64,000 bases of DNA from Gonocerus acuteangulatus (GCA_946811695.1 OX328127.1:51588274-51652273); one strand, 5' to 3'. Positions 22,002 through 33,495 are shown, counted from the first letter of the stretch. Numbers and translations: made by a program. Notes: generated from the sequence alone by a model not told the origin.

Positions 22002-25000
22002 TTAAATACAGCCAGGGAAAGGTTCAGTTCTATTCTTTCTCAAAATAAACTGCATTTTTCGGGTCATGTCTTCATTATAAATAGCCTTGCACTTTTCAAA
22101 ATTTATTCGTCTTCTTTGCTGAAATAAAAAACAAAACAAAAAAAATGGAGTGACGTTTTAAAGATTGGGTAAGTAAATATAGCAAAATATAAAATTAAAT
22201 CACATATTCATAAATTATAAAATTAATTTAGCATTTAAAAGTTTGTCCCTCAGGACCTGTGTGTACTAACAACTTTCTTCAAACACCAGATTGCTGAGGA
22301 TTATACTTGGGAGGGGGGCTGGGAGGACCTAGGCATTTGGGGTGTAGGGAAAATTTTAAATGTTTTAGTGTAAAATGGTGGGTTGTACGGTTTTCTGGAC
22401 ACCTAGCAGACCAGGGTAAATGTAAAACACATTTTTCTTTGTTATAGGCTTTTTTTTACATGAAATGTTCTAAACAAAACAAAATGTCGGGGAGGGGGGG
22501 GGGCTGCAGCCCCCTCAACCACTCCTTGACTTCTTCTAATAAAATCATGTTGGCATCTGATATTTTGATCATACAGGGTCAAGAAATTATTCAGAAGAAT
22601 TAAGTGTGCTATGGAACGTCCCCGCCAGACAGTGTGTCTTAGCCATCCTAAAGGATTTCCAACTGGATGTAAAGTTCACTATGTAAGAAAAAGATGACAG
22701 CAAGAATCCATTTCATGGACAAACCTCCATTCCATCTCCATACATCTTTTACAGGTCGCCATCTGCCAAAGGGAGATACACATGACACTGACCCTGAGTG
22801 CTCTCACATTCCAGCAATGAACATCAATTTTTGTAAGTTTATTGAAGTTTTGAATAGGAGACTTATATTTACCACGATTTCCCAACTGGTTTCGGGATAT
22901 TTAAGAAAATATTCAAAATTCTCAAGAAAGAACTAGTTTCTTGAAAACCTTTATAAATATGGCGGGCCATTCCATGTCAATTCAACCAATGAAAGTACTG
23001 TTTACAACCCGACCCTCTTAGATTTTTTTGAAATTTTGAATCCTAATAGCTCTAACCATTCCTTGAATGGTACAATTTTTTAAAAAAAATTATCTGTTTC
23101 CGTTTTTTTAGTATTAATTTTCAAAGTATTGGAAAACCGTCTTTTTTTGGTCAACTGGATGATGTTAATTGCTTGGTAGATTGAGTTCTATTTTAGCTAG
23201 AACAGCCAGCATAGTCTCATTGTTTAGCTAATTAAATGGACTTTAATTTGATATAAAACAAGACCAACTTATTACAAATTTTACGTTTCAAACAAAATTT
23301 CGAAAACTTGTACGTAACGGTTTTCGAAAAACTGTACTTTTAAAATTCTGAAAAAAATATATTTGAATCTTCAGTTCATTGACTACATATGCTGTTAGTT
23401 TCATTATGGGATGGGAACGGGATCATTTTATAACATAATTTTGACTTTATAATTGTCACTGCGTAGTTGGTAAAAATATGGTGATTGATGGGTATTTGTA
23501 TTGTAAATTCAGCAATAAGCATCCCTGATCAAAATTTGAATTTTTTTCAGACAGAACTAAAATTAAAGGGGAGATTTGGAAAAAAAAATACTGGAACCCA
23601 GAAATTGCACCCTTTCATTCCTTTGACTAAGAAAAAAATTAAGACTCAACTTTACTCGAACTTTAATAAAAGTGAAGTTGAACTGGTAGGTAACTGATTT
23701 AGACACAGATACAGTAGCCTTTAATGGAAAAATATGTGGTAGTTTTATTGCCTGTAAATATGACGACCAGTGGTGGCTGACATGTGTACTCAACAAAAAT
23801 GAGGAGATGGATGAAATAAAATTTAATATCCAACATGTCTCAATTATTACAAATTTCATTTTTCAAAAAATGTTTTGAAAATTTGTACAAAACGATTTTT
23901 GAAAAACTGAGCTTTTAAAATTCTGAATATATTTCAATCTTTAGTTCATTGACTACATGTGCTGTTAGTTTCATTATGGGAAAATTTTACAACATAATTT
24001 TAACTGATTTAGACTCTGATCCAGTAGCCTTCAATGAAAAAATATGTGGTGGTTTTATTACCTGTGAATATGACAACCAGTGGTAGCTGGCATGTGTACT
24101 CAACAAATTACACAGTTACACCCAATAGCGCAAAAATGGATGTGATCGTTTATTAAATGTTATAAATGGCGTTTTTTGGGGTTTCCCCCAATGCCATCCC
24201 ATAATAAAACCAGCATCATTTGTAGTCTAAAATTATGTAAAACATTTTTTGAAAAATGAAATTTGTAATAATTGAGACATGTTGGATGTTAAATTTTATT
24301 TCATCTATCTCCTCATTTTTGTTGGGGCAATAAAACTACCACATATTTTTTCATTAAAGGCTACTGTATCTGTGTCTAAAGCAGTTACCTACCAGTTCAA
24401 CTTCACTTTTATTAAAGTTCGAGTAAAGTTGAGTCTTAATTTTTTTCTTAGTCAAAGGAATGAAAGGGTGCAATTTCTGGGTTCCAGTATTTTTTTTTCC
24501 AAATCTCCCCTTTAATTTTAGTTCTGTCTGAAAAAAATTCAAATTTTGATCAGGGATGCTTATTGCTGAATTTACAATACAAATACCCATCAATCACCAT
24601 ATTTTTACCAACTACGCAGTGACAATTATAAAGTCAAAATTATGTTATAAAATGATCCCGTTCCCATCCCATAATGAAACTAACAGCATATGTAGTCAAT
24701 GAACTGAAGATTCAAATATATTTTTTTCAGAATTTTAAAAGTACAGTTTTTCGAAAACCGTTACGTACAAGTTTTCGAAATTTTGTTTGAAACATAAAAT
24801 TTGTAATAAGTTGGTCTTGTTGTATATCAAATTAAAGTCCATTTAATAAGCTAAACAATGAGACTATGCTGACTATTCTAGCTAAAATAGAACTCAATCT
24901 ACCAAGCAATTAACATCATCCAGTTGACCAAAAAAACACGGTATTTCAATACTTTGAAAATTAATACTAAAAAAACGGAAACAGATAAAAAATTTTAAAA

Positions 25001-25330
25001 AATTGTTTTTGGTTATTTTTTGTTAGAGTAACCAACCTAACAAATTTTATTAAAATCCAAGAAGGTCGGGTTGTGACCCTTGTTGATTTGACATGGAATG
25101 ACCCTGGCCTTGAATAGTGTTTCATTTGATTCCCCCACATAAAGGTAAGGAAAGGTGTACCTGAAAGGCAAGCTGTAAAATTGAAGAGTTTTTCACGTCA
25201 ATTTTGCCAAAGAAATAGTGTTTTGGTAGGCGGATTCATTTGGTTAATGAAGTTAACCTTTTGTAACGGAAAAAGTATTTTTGCACCTAATTTCATCAAA
25301 ATCGGACCATTTTAGATCCTGCTAGAGCAG

Positions 25331-25403
<73 letters not shown>

Positions 25404-26477
25404 ATATATATATATATATACATACATATACATATATACATATACATACATACATATATACACACACATACAAATTTGAACCACCGGTATTTTCATAACC
25501 TATAGGATCTAAAATGTTGTGGGCATTGCTCCTTGGCACCTCTGGATTGCATCATATGCTTCTTGCTAGTTTTGTTAGAAACTGTACAATATATTTATAA
25601 CTTCATTCTAAGGTTGAAATAAATTAAATATGAACTAGAATAAAATCTTAAAGAAAAGTAAGTAATGCATTTATTAAGGGAAAGGGAGAGTCGAATGAAG
25701 GTATAGATATACTCACTTCCTCTTAATAGAATTTCTCCAGTTCTAAAGGACGGATCCCTTTAAAAAAAAACCTTTCAAATTTTCACCTTCTGCTTGCCAT
25801 GATTTTACAACGGTTTTCGAGATATTAAAGAAGGTATACAAAAAGTTCAAAAGTTGCTCATGTCTGAAGAAAACATATTTTTTAGTAAGACTTTCTCCAC
25901 TCATAACGTATCAAAAATTTTTGATGAATGTCAGACGTGTGAAAGAAGTTTCAACTGAATCCGTTTTTTAGGAATCCCTGAAACTATAAGTCTAGTTTTT
26001 CCACCTTCCTCAAAAGGCCCTTTTTTGTACATTTCCAATGTAAAAATACCTATAAAGCACAACTAATGTAAGTGGTATGATTTTTTTTTGCACGAATGTT
26101 GTTCAAAACATAGTTTTCTGCCGGGCGTATTATGCTTGTTAGCAAACTATATTTTTGTACCAAATTTCATAAAAAATTGGACTCAAACTTTTTTTGAGGC
26201 TGCTTGAACAAATTAGTTTTTATTGAGCTATGACTTATGAAACTCCAACATCTCTTATCAGCGTCTTATAAGCAGGTTTTCCTTCTTATAGGGAAGAAGG
26301 AAACACATTGAAGTGTGATAAACTAATGAAATAAATGGCTGTACATAAGAATAAGTATACATTGTGACTAACTTAATTATTTAATATCCACGGTTTGACC
26401 ATCTTTGTGTAAACGGTGGATCCCTGTCAAACCGTTATTATTATTTTCTTTTATTGGTGTGCTCTCTCTCTCTCTCT

Positions 26478-26551
<74 letters not shown>

Positions 26552-27282
26552 CAGCTGTTTGTCTGTCTGTTTGTCCTTATACAAATCCACACCGTTTGAC
26601 TGATTTTAACCACACATGAAAAGTTTAAATTAGGCTGAAATTTTCCTATTTAATACATGGTATGCTATTCATCATGAAATATATTATTGTATGATTTGAA
26701 AGATTATATGAATAGTTAGACACTGTCATTTTTTTTAAGTGCAAAATAACAAATCAATAAAGATGTTTACTACTTTACATTTTTTCAATGAATGTCATAA
26801 ACATTAATATATTTTTTGTGCGATGAAAAATGTTACTTTTGTTTACAATGAGGCCCAGGGTAGCTAAACATTTAGACCATAGAACAATGCAAAGCATGTT
26901 TAATAGACAGATTTATAAACAAAAAACTTTTCAATAGAAATAATACCAGATAATACAGAACAAAAATATGTAACGCTTATTGGGATAAATGAATTCATTA
27001 TTGGTGGTTAATGTCAATGGGTGAGATATTATTTGAATGAAAAGCAATCTTTATTACCTGAGTTGGTTTTTCATAATATCTTGTCCTTCGATATTGATCA
27101 AAAATTCCTTCTCTCCCAAGAATCCTAAAAAGTTTATTATCAGTTAAATAAGCATTCATTAAAAGTACTAAAACATTATTTTATTAAATTAAATACCTGT
27201 TTAAAATTCTGGCTGCCTCATCAACATTGCCATTTCTTACTAATACTGTCCTGGCTAAAAAAGGAAAATGTCTGTTTGACAT
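22002..27282 (-). CDS. MRPS21: mitochondrial ribosomal protein S21 (bS21m), 3 exons
   Basis: Component of the mitochondrial small ribosomal subunit. Coding exons (minus strand): 27282-27197, 27124-27058 and 22118-22002, all with GT-AG borders; codon phases join exactly and give 89 aa (the vertebrate protein is about 87). Exon 1 gives a start followed by [20 protein letters not shown]; exon 2 gives [20 protein letters not shown]; exon 3 gives [18 protein letters not shown], then a basic RKNR block and PFPGC near the C-terminus. The order LARTVLV-GNV-A-R-LN-IL-RYYEKP-RR-E-C--IYN-DM-RK--F-LRKNR-P-PGC is that of bS21m. Intron 1 is 72 nt; intron 2 is 4.9 kb and carries a MITE remnant, a 2.1-kb fold-back element and TA arrays. 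The start codon lies about 0.55 kb from that of the divergent F-box gene. An AG two bases before the ATG could be an acceptor for a 5' UTR intron. Confidence 0.93.
22309..22519 (-). mobile_element. hAT-type MITE, second subfamily, truncated
   Basis: Starts in GGGAGGGGGGCTGGGAGGAC, continues CCTAGGCATTTGGGGTGT and ends in GGCTGCAGCCCCC. Collinear with 18599-18843, but the terminal inverted repeats are gone. Lies in MRPS21 intron 2. Confidence 0.72.
22964..25104. mobile_element. 2.14-kb fold-back DNA element, copy A
   Basis: Ends in inverted repeats GGGCCATTCCATGTCAA and its counterpart ending GACATGGAATGACCC; the inverted arms are about 0.9-1 kb each and meet around a short unique centre near 24110-24200. 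TGGC flanks both sides (22960-22963, 25105-25108), a 4-bp target duplication. Within the left arm a block around 23290-23410 recurs at 23860-23980, so each arm is itself partly duplicated. Open frames of 70-98 codons on both strands are mirror translations of the arms. It lies in MRPS21 intron 2, so the pre-mRNA could form a very long hairpin. Superfamily uncertain: a 4-bp duplication is compatible with Sola1, Academ or Ginger types. Confidence 0.88.
25332..25480. repeat. (TA)n/(CATA)n microsatellite
   Basis: About 60 bp of TA followed by imperfect TATATG/CATACA units. Lies in MRPS21 intron 2. Confidence 0.93.
26463..26548. repeat. (CT)n(TA)n microsatellite
   Basis: A short CT tract and about 65 bp of TA. 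Confidence 0.95.
26549..26625 (-). repeat. dispersed repeat tail beside TA array
   Basis: Reverse orientation of the tail at 13350-13400: TGTTTGTCTGTCTGTTTGTC-type run (slightly altered) followed by CCACACCGTTTGACTGATTT. Suggests that the TA array grew from the 3' tail of a retroelement. Confidence 0.5.
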
Positions 27283-27828
27283 TCTAAGGCAAATTATTTG
27301 TGAATTTTAATTACAATACACGAATTGACAACGTTTATAACAGACTAGCCAGGTAATCACTCCAGTTGCTCAAACTTCTAATCAGCTTAAACTCCATAAA
27401 TAATGAGGAGGTTTCCCGAAGGTTATAAGTCGTGGTGTTTGTGACCTGACAGCAAGTTGTTGCTGTGGTACTTTTGAATGCTTATTCAGTCTTTTTGAAA
27501 TTCGAATTGGTTTTATTTTGAGGGTATTATTTTATCCTTCTTTGTTTAACGCCAAAATCGTATTTCTTTAGACAATGTCTAACTCAATAGTGCAGGACTC
27601 TTACAGAATAATATCTAATGGAAGGAGGTATAATCAGTCACTGAAAATTTCTGGAATACATTTTTTAACATCATGAATTCCTCTAATTAAGAGTCAATGG
27701 AGTTTTATATTCGGAGTTCTAGTGTTTTTGCGTATTAATTGTTTCCCTGAAAAATTGGAAGGTAAGTACCATAAAACTATTTTAAAAACAAAGAAAATTC
27801 ATTTTTTTTATTGATCTTTTTTTTACAG
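27283..27828. promoter_or_regulatory. divergent MRPS21 / F-box promoter interval and 5' UTR
   Basis: The two genes point away from each other across about 0.55 kb, so this interval probably contains both promoters. For the F-box gene a non-coding exon is suggested: GGAAG followed by the donor GTAAGTACC at 27762, then a 67-nt intron ending TTTTACAG at 27828. No TATA box is obvious. Confidence 0.5.
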
Positions 27829-30313
27829 ATGGACTTCATAGGTTTACTCCCTCCAGAAATATCTTTGAAAATACTTTCACATCTGGATATGCAAGACATA
27901 TTAAACTGTTGTTTAGTTAGTAAAGCTTGGTACAACGTTACTAATTGCAATAGTATTTGGAAATATTTTTGGAATCCTAATAATCCACTGAAAGAATGTG
28001 AAGGATGTGCAGGTAAATTTATTTCTTATTTCATTAATTCCTAAGGCAAATTGGTACATTCCGAATGTTTTCCCAAGACTTAAAATTAATAATTTATAAA
28101 TTAAAAAATGAATATTTTGACGTATGCTTTGAATAGTATATTTTTCTTTTCTTATACATTAGAATTTCTTTTTGAACAGAATGTGAATTAAACTATTTAT
28201 TATGGGGTTCCCTTACATTCCATTAAACAAAAAACACAGTTTATATTTTTTAGCCTTTCAATTTATAATTTCGACAGACAAGGAAGACAGTGGTATAATA
28301 AACTCTTATCGAGGTAACTGCCAATATCCCTGAGAAAAAATAGAACTTCCTAAAATTTCTGTTTTCGACACTTTTAAAATTGAGTTAATTCATTAGGCTG
28401 CTTTACATTTTTTTCTGCAAACTAGATTTTTATTAATGGGGTAACCTTTGGATAGGAAATCCTTAAAAAAATTGCCATAAAAAAGAGGCGTTAAAGTAAA
28501 ATTACAAGTATAATTTATAGTTCCAGATTTTTTATTTTACAAATTGGATTAGGTATATAATTCGCAACAAAACTCTAAAGTCTAAGGAATTTTATCAGTT
28601 TTTTTTTCAATAATTGATTTGAAGAATACCAATGTTCTGGAGAAAACTCATTTTTTTAAATTAAAGCCCAAAGGGCTTTCTCATCCAGCGTTTAATCTCT
28701 TCATGACAAATATTATAAGTAGTTACATAGACATTGTTTGTATGAACGTTCTCAGACATGGTCTCCCAGTTACGAATAAATACTTCTGATCACTACCAAT
28801 GCACAGCAATAATTGAGTATTGATGGCCCAAAATCAGAATATCAAGGCTATCGCTTCAATTCCGACCGCCAATACTTTTTTTTCACAGCACACAAATATT
28901 ATTGATTGTGTGCGGGCCTCATTAGATTGGTACTACCTTCCCCAAGATAATCTTATATAATATAGACGCCACTCGCTTTTGGCTTTGTCTGTTCGACCAA
29001 TGTTTGGCAAGTGATGCCTTAGGACCATTACAATGGAAATCAGAATGCCTTTGGGCGTTCGATATTATATAGCCAATTCTAGGCTATATAATATAGAATA
29101 AGTTAATTAGTATAGTTTTTGGTTTGAGAAATTCAAAGTACTTAAAAAGGATTTAGAGATCGACTTTAATTTTTCAGATTTTGATTGGACCTACAGTGTT
29201 CCTTGTAAGTGGAAACTTTATCGCATGAATCACTACAGAGTAATTAATAATTGGCGGGAAGATAGATATAAAAGGTATGAAATAAACGGAAGGTGGCTTG
29301 ACACAACAGCTTATGATGGAAGAACATTAGTGGTGAATAATGGACCCCTAGATGTATACAGAATTGAAAATGGCAACTTGGTTCATATACAAACTCTGAG
29401 GTACAAAAAGCATGATGCTTACATGTGTTCGACCAACAGTTCATTTATTGCTGTGAAATATAAACCTTTTGTTGTTATTTACCGGTGTGAAAATGACAAA
29501 TATAAAATTTCACATTATTTATATAATAGAGGTAGGAATACTAAACTTTATTGTACAAAGGACCCAAAAGAAATAGACAGCCTGACTGATGATTATTTTA
29601 CTTATCCTTATTGGTCGAATTTAATGTGTATTTTGAGTGATACACTATATGTGTATTTACCTCACCTAAAGGTTATGTATGCATGGGAGATGAAAGAAAT
29701 GAAATGTTTGCTTGAAAAAGAAGCAGACATCAATGATGTATCCTATGATAAACATTTTGTTTATTTATGCATAAGGAACTCAATATATGTTTTCGACAAG
29801 GACGGAAATATGGTCATGAGGCTGGAAACCAAGTGGAACATTGGAAAAATGCATTGTAACCACAACATGATCTTAGCTCAACATGGACTAAATGATGAAG
29901 TCGAGTTTTGTGCATGGGACAAAACGACCGGTAATTTAATGTTCCATAAAAAAATGAACGTTAGTGAAGATATTATCCTTCATCCGAAGAGAGATGTAAT
30001 TTTGGATATGGTCGACAAGTGGCAAGTAGAAAAGAAGGAAATAACAGCTTACAATTTGATGAATGATTCCATTTTATGGAAATCTCGAGTAAGTGAATAT
30101 AGCCTTTTAGGAGATCTGCATAGCATTGTTGCTGAAAGGTTTCTTCTTTTCTGTACATACACTAGACATATATTTGACATATATGACACTGAGACGGGGA
30201 GATACTTGTATTCCCTCAATCACATCGATGACGATGATTTATATGCTTCATATGATTTGTTAATTTATTCGTGTAACAAAAACGCTAAATTAATTTTACA
30301 TATTTACTCATAA
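27829..30313 (+). CDS. F-box protein with probable beta-propeller C-terminus
   Basis: Two coding exons, 27829-28012 and 29178-30313, joined in phase 1 (GT at 28013, AG at 29177), give about 439 aa. The ATG follows an acceptor directly (TTTTACAG then ATG). Residues 4-45 are an F-box (LPPEISLKILSHLDMQDIL, then CCLVSKAWYN and W-KYF), the part that binds SKP1 in SCF ubiquitin ligases. The remaining ~375 residues have repeated hydrophobic/aromatic strands (YRCENDKYKI, LYVYLPHLKV, YVFDKDGNMV, FCAWDKTTGNL, FDIYDTETGRYLYSL) about 40-50 residues apart, as in WD-like propellers, but without clean WD signatures. Substrate unknown and no orthologue recognised. Intron 1 is 1.17 kb. Starting at the ATG at 29225 would lose the F-box and is not favoured. 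Confidence 0.82.
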
Positions 30314-30545
30314 AAAAATTACAATATGTAACTAGGTCTTTCAAAAAATATTAAATAACTTAGTTTTGTTCAAAATGAATTTGTTTGGGGCTATTCTTAC
30401 TCATATCAGCAGTTTGGAATGCTACTTTTTGTAGTTTAAAAAGAGTGTTGGAAATTAATGTGTTACTTGGAATTCAAAATAATTGTTTTTCCATGATAAA
30501 CACTCTTTCTAGGAAGTGACTATACCCCCTACTTATGTCTTAAAA

Positions 30546-30569
30546 AATAAAACTGAAGTACTAAATAAA
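30546..30569 (+). terminator. tandem poly(A) signals of F-box gene
   Basis: AATAAA at 30546-30551 and 30564-30569, about 235-255 nt after the stop codon. Confidence 0.55.
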
Positions 30570-31734
30570 AACGTCTGGTAATACATGTATTCATTTTTAT
30601 TGTGAATCAAGGCAGAAAATGATGTCTTGAAAATTGATGTGCAAAGAGAAAACTTTGTGTTTATCTTGTCGGGTAAAATTATAATGGAAACCCTTGTTTA
30701 TATTTACCCATTAATGTTTGTTGTTATCATTAAAGATGAGAATATACAGTTATTGGGTTATTTTAGATGCTCTAAGTACAAGTATGTTTCAAATGATATT
30801 TTGTGAGCTTATGAGGTGAGGTATTAATGATTAAGAGTTAAAGAGTTTGCTTAAAGCGAACATCAATAACAGTTAATGTTGTTAAATGGATTTCTAAAAT
30901 ATTTCTGTCCATCCATGTCAATTAAAGTGCTATTCACTTTAGAATTTAATTTGAAATCTATGAAAACATAGATAGTTCATTTCGTCTGCAGAACCATTGT
31001 AATTCATGGATGTGATACTTTGTAGAACTTTCTTGTAAAAGGATTCTAGATGTTTAAAGATCTTTAATGCCTTACAAACTGAAATATTTTCTTTCAATTA
31101 CAAGAAGTTGAGATGTATAAATGTTTAATGAAATAGTATACTATTTTAAACATCTAGAAAAAAGGCCTTTATTTATTTACTTTTTTCTCATTGGAAATAA
31201 AATTTCTTTTATGGGGAAAAGTAAGATTAAAAAGTATTTATATATTATCACTTAATTTTTATTGTTACTTATTAAATAAGTTAATATCTTGCACGTTTTT
31301 TTTTGTTCTCTATTTGAATTAATGTCAAAAAAGTACCGAAAAAATCTCTTCATTTCGTTTTGCATGTACTGATTTTTAATGCCATTGTATGTCATGAAAT
31401 TGTAAAATGTTGTAATTAGTTAGGGAATTAAGTGTGCTATTAAGTAGGATAAGTAAACAACTAATATGACTGAATGAATATTTGAAATTTAAGTTAAAAT
31501 AAAATTTATAGCTTGAGATTCGTGGCATAAAAGTTGGTGAAAGCTGTAATAAACTGCTGAGCCAGCTTTGTCTTCCAAGAGACAGAAACTTGCAAGGGGT
31601 AAATATTCTTAATGTATTTATCCCCTTGCAGAAAAAAGGAAGTTTCTCTATGTAGACTATTCTAGAATGTTGGGTGAGTATGGAGAAGAAGTCCATACAA
31701 GTTAATGTTATTGTAAATATTAGTAGGTATTCGA

Positions 31735-31765
<31 letters not shown>

Positions 31766-31921
31766 AGAATATTGAAAAAATGTTCCAACAAGAAGCATCA
31801 CAGTGACTGTCATTCCTTAAATTGTTAATATTCTTAAGTTTATGTAACACCTTTAGAATTCATAATAGACTTGATAATATTTTTTTTTAATTCAATTTAA
31901 CATAATTAGGGTTTTTAGAAA
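30570..31921. other. intergenic, no gene seen
   Basis: AT-rich, with a T-run at 31736-31759. A 106-codon minus-strand frame (31376-31696) has no motif. Confidence 0.5.
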
Positions 31922-32003
31922 AATTAACTCGCCGGGCTAGAATATGAACCCAGAAACTTTTTTTTTTATGCTCAGGTGTATTGCCAATTACGTTACCAAG
32001 CTT
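31922..32003 (-). mobile_element. tRNA-like SINE fragment (family SINE-3)
   Basis: Complement of a tRNA-like head: TGGTAACGTAATTGGCAATA on the minus strand, then a region ending in a weak B box. Same arrangement as 37391-37466; degraded. Confidence 0.45.
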
Positions 32004-32514
32004 CATATTGTTGCTTTGCTAAATAATTCATCTAATGGGGGCACACGTTCAAGCAGATGGGACAATGTCAAATCTGAAGCCAGGCAACGTTAGTTTCACA
32101 TAAGGCTCCGAGTGAATGTTTATAGGATTTAAGTGCATAAAACCACTATTTAACATAAAGGACGGTGCCCACCATCAGTGACATAACTCTTGTCTCTTAT
32201 TTTAGTTTTTAGAAGAAAATTCCTTGCCTGGCGACTTTATTTTTCTAAAAAATAAAAGTTTTTAAAATTACATCATTGAGTGCTTATAAAATCTTTTGTA
32301 TTATACAGTGGTTTAATAAATGAAAATAATTAGCTTTGTGCAAAGTGTTGCTTGGGTCCATTATGAAATAGGTTTCAATCTTTGTAAGTTTAGTAGATCT
32401 CAATGAAATATTGAATATCATCAGAGTGAAGTTAGTAAGTCTTTAATTGAAAAATTGTCACAACAATGATTTATTTAGTTATCAGTTAAAAGTAGTAGTA
32501 GTAGTAGTAGTATA
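32004..32514. other. intergenic, no gene seen
   Basis: AT-rich, ending in a short GTA trinucleotide run (32490-32510). Confidence 0.5.
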
Positions 32515-32709
32515 GTAACAGGCTATGAGGGCCCTGATGGGGCAGCTATAGAGGTACCTGATTCATGACCATTCGCCAGACTAGGGAGATAGTGTGGTCA
32601 GTACTATGCCCCGGCCACCTTATTTTCCCCTTGCAGGTACCCATTAATAAATTAATTAAAAACTGGGTTGGCCTAGGGACTGTCAGGGAGGCCGAATCCA
32701 ACCCATGAA

Positions 32710-32710
<1 letters not shown>
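32515..32710 (-). mobile_element. SINE-2, 3' part
   Basis: Matches SINE-2 from its 3' end (GGGCCCTGATGGGGCAG) through the body to AACCCATGAACG, with an internal deletion (TTTTCCCCTTGCAGGTACCC). The tRNA-like head is replaced by a TA array. Confidence 0.75.

Positions 32711-32763
<53 letters not shown>
32711..32763. repeat. (TA)n microsatellite
   Basis: Pure TA tract between a SINE-2 fragment and a pogo/Tigger-like end. Confidence 0.95.
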
Positions 32764-32765
<2 letters not shown>

Positions 32766-33033
32766 TTTCACTGTATATATATACAGTGAAACCTCCCTTA
32801 ACGGACACCTCTATTAACGGACATTTCCTGGCAGTCCCGAATTTTTCTATAGGTAAAATAAACCTCTATATTGCGGACACCTCTGTACAACGGACAAGGA
32901 CAGAGAAACCTGGTTTTTTACCTCCTTACTACGGACAAGTACAGCTTATGTAAGTTATCGAAGCAATCCTATCGGTGTAGGTTTCCAGTAAAATGCGTTA
33001 ACAATAACAAACTCTTTGTGAGAATAAGATAGA

Positions 33034-33035
<2 letters not shown>

Positions 33036-33091
<56 letters not shown>
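33036..33091. repeat. (TA)n microsatellite inside pogo-like element
   Basis: Pure TA tract. Confidence 0.93.
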
Positions 33092-33095
<4 letters not shown>

Positions 33096-33312
33096 AGTGA
33101 CTAGTAATATCTTCCTAGAAATTTCACAACAGGAACCTCTTCCTTTTCAGCAGAAGCATATGATTTTCCCGCTGGCAGATTACTATTGCTTTGCCTACGA
33201 GGTATCACGGTTCCGGGTCTATTCCAAAACTCTCATTCTGTTCACATTCCTCTCTTCAATTTTCAGTTGGTTTTTAGCTTTTGTTGAGTAAATATCGTGC
33301 TTTCTCTTCAAT

Positions 33313-33495
33313 ATGTCTAATCTGAAATCTCTGACTCTTAAAGAACAAATTGACGTGATAACATTTTCTAATCGCGAAAAATGTGGTGTGCGTAAAGTTG
33401 AGAGCCATTTGTGGAGAATCGGCATTGGTGAATGCGGAAACAGTTACTCAGTAGGAATCCAAGCTTCCATCATAACTCTTTGGATATACGCCTGA
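33313..33495 (+). pseudogene. pogo/Tigger transposase remnant (CENP-B N-type helix-turn-helix)
   Basis: Begins with ATG and reads LKSLTLKEQIDVITFSNREK followed by CGVRKV. This is the pattern of the CENP-B-like N-terminal DNA-binding domain (LT-KEK--VI-F----GV-K-A) of pogo/Tigger transposases. After about 30 residues the match to the family is lost. The DDE catalytic domain is absent. Confidence 0.65.

Noticed and set aside
29244..30158. Minus-strand frames within the F-box exon
   Set aside because: The plus-strand frame is continuous for over 370 codons with a matching upstream F-box exon and splice sites.
29225..30313. Starting the F-box gene at the ATG at 29225
   Set aside because: The reading frame is open upstream to a good acceptor at 29177 and joins in phase to the F-box exon; starting here would remove the only recognisable domain.
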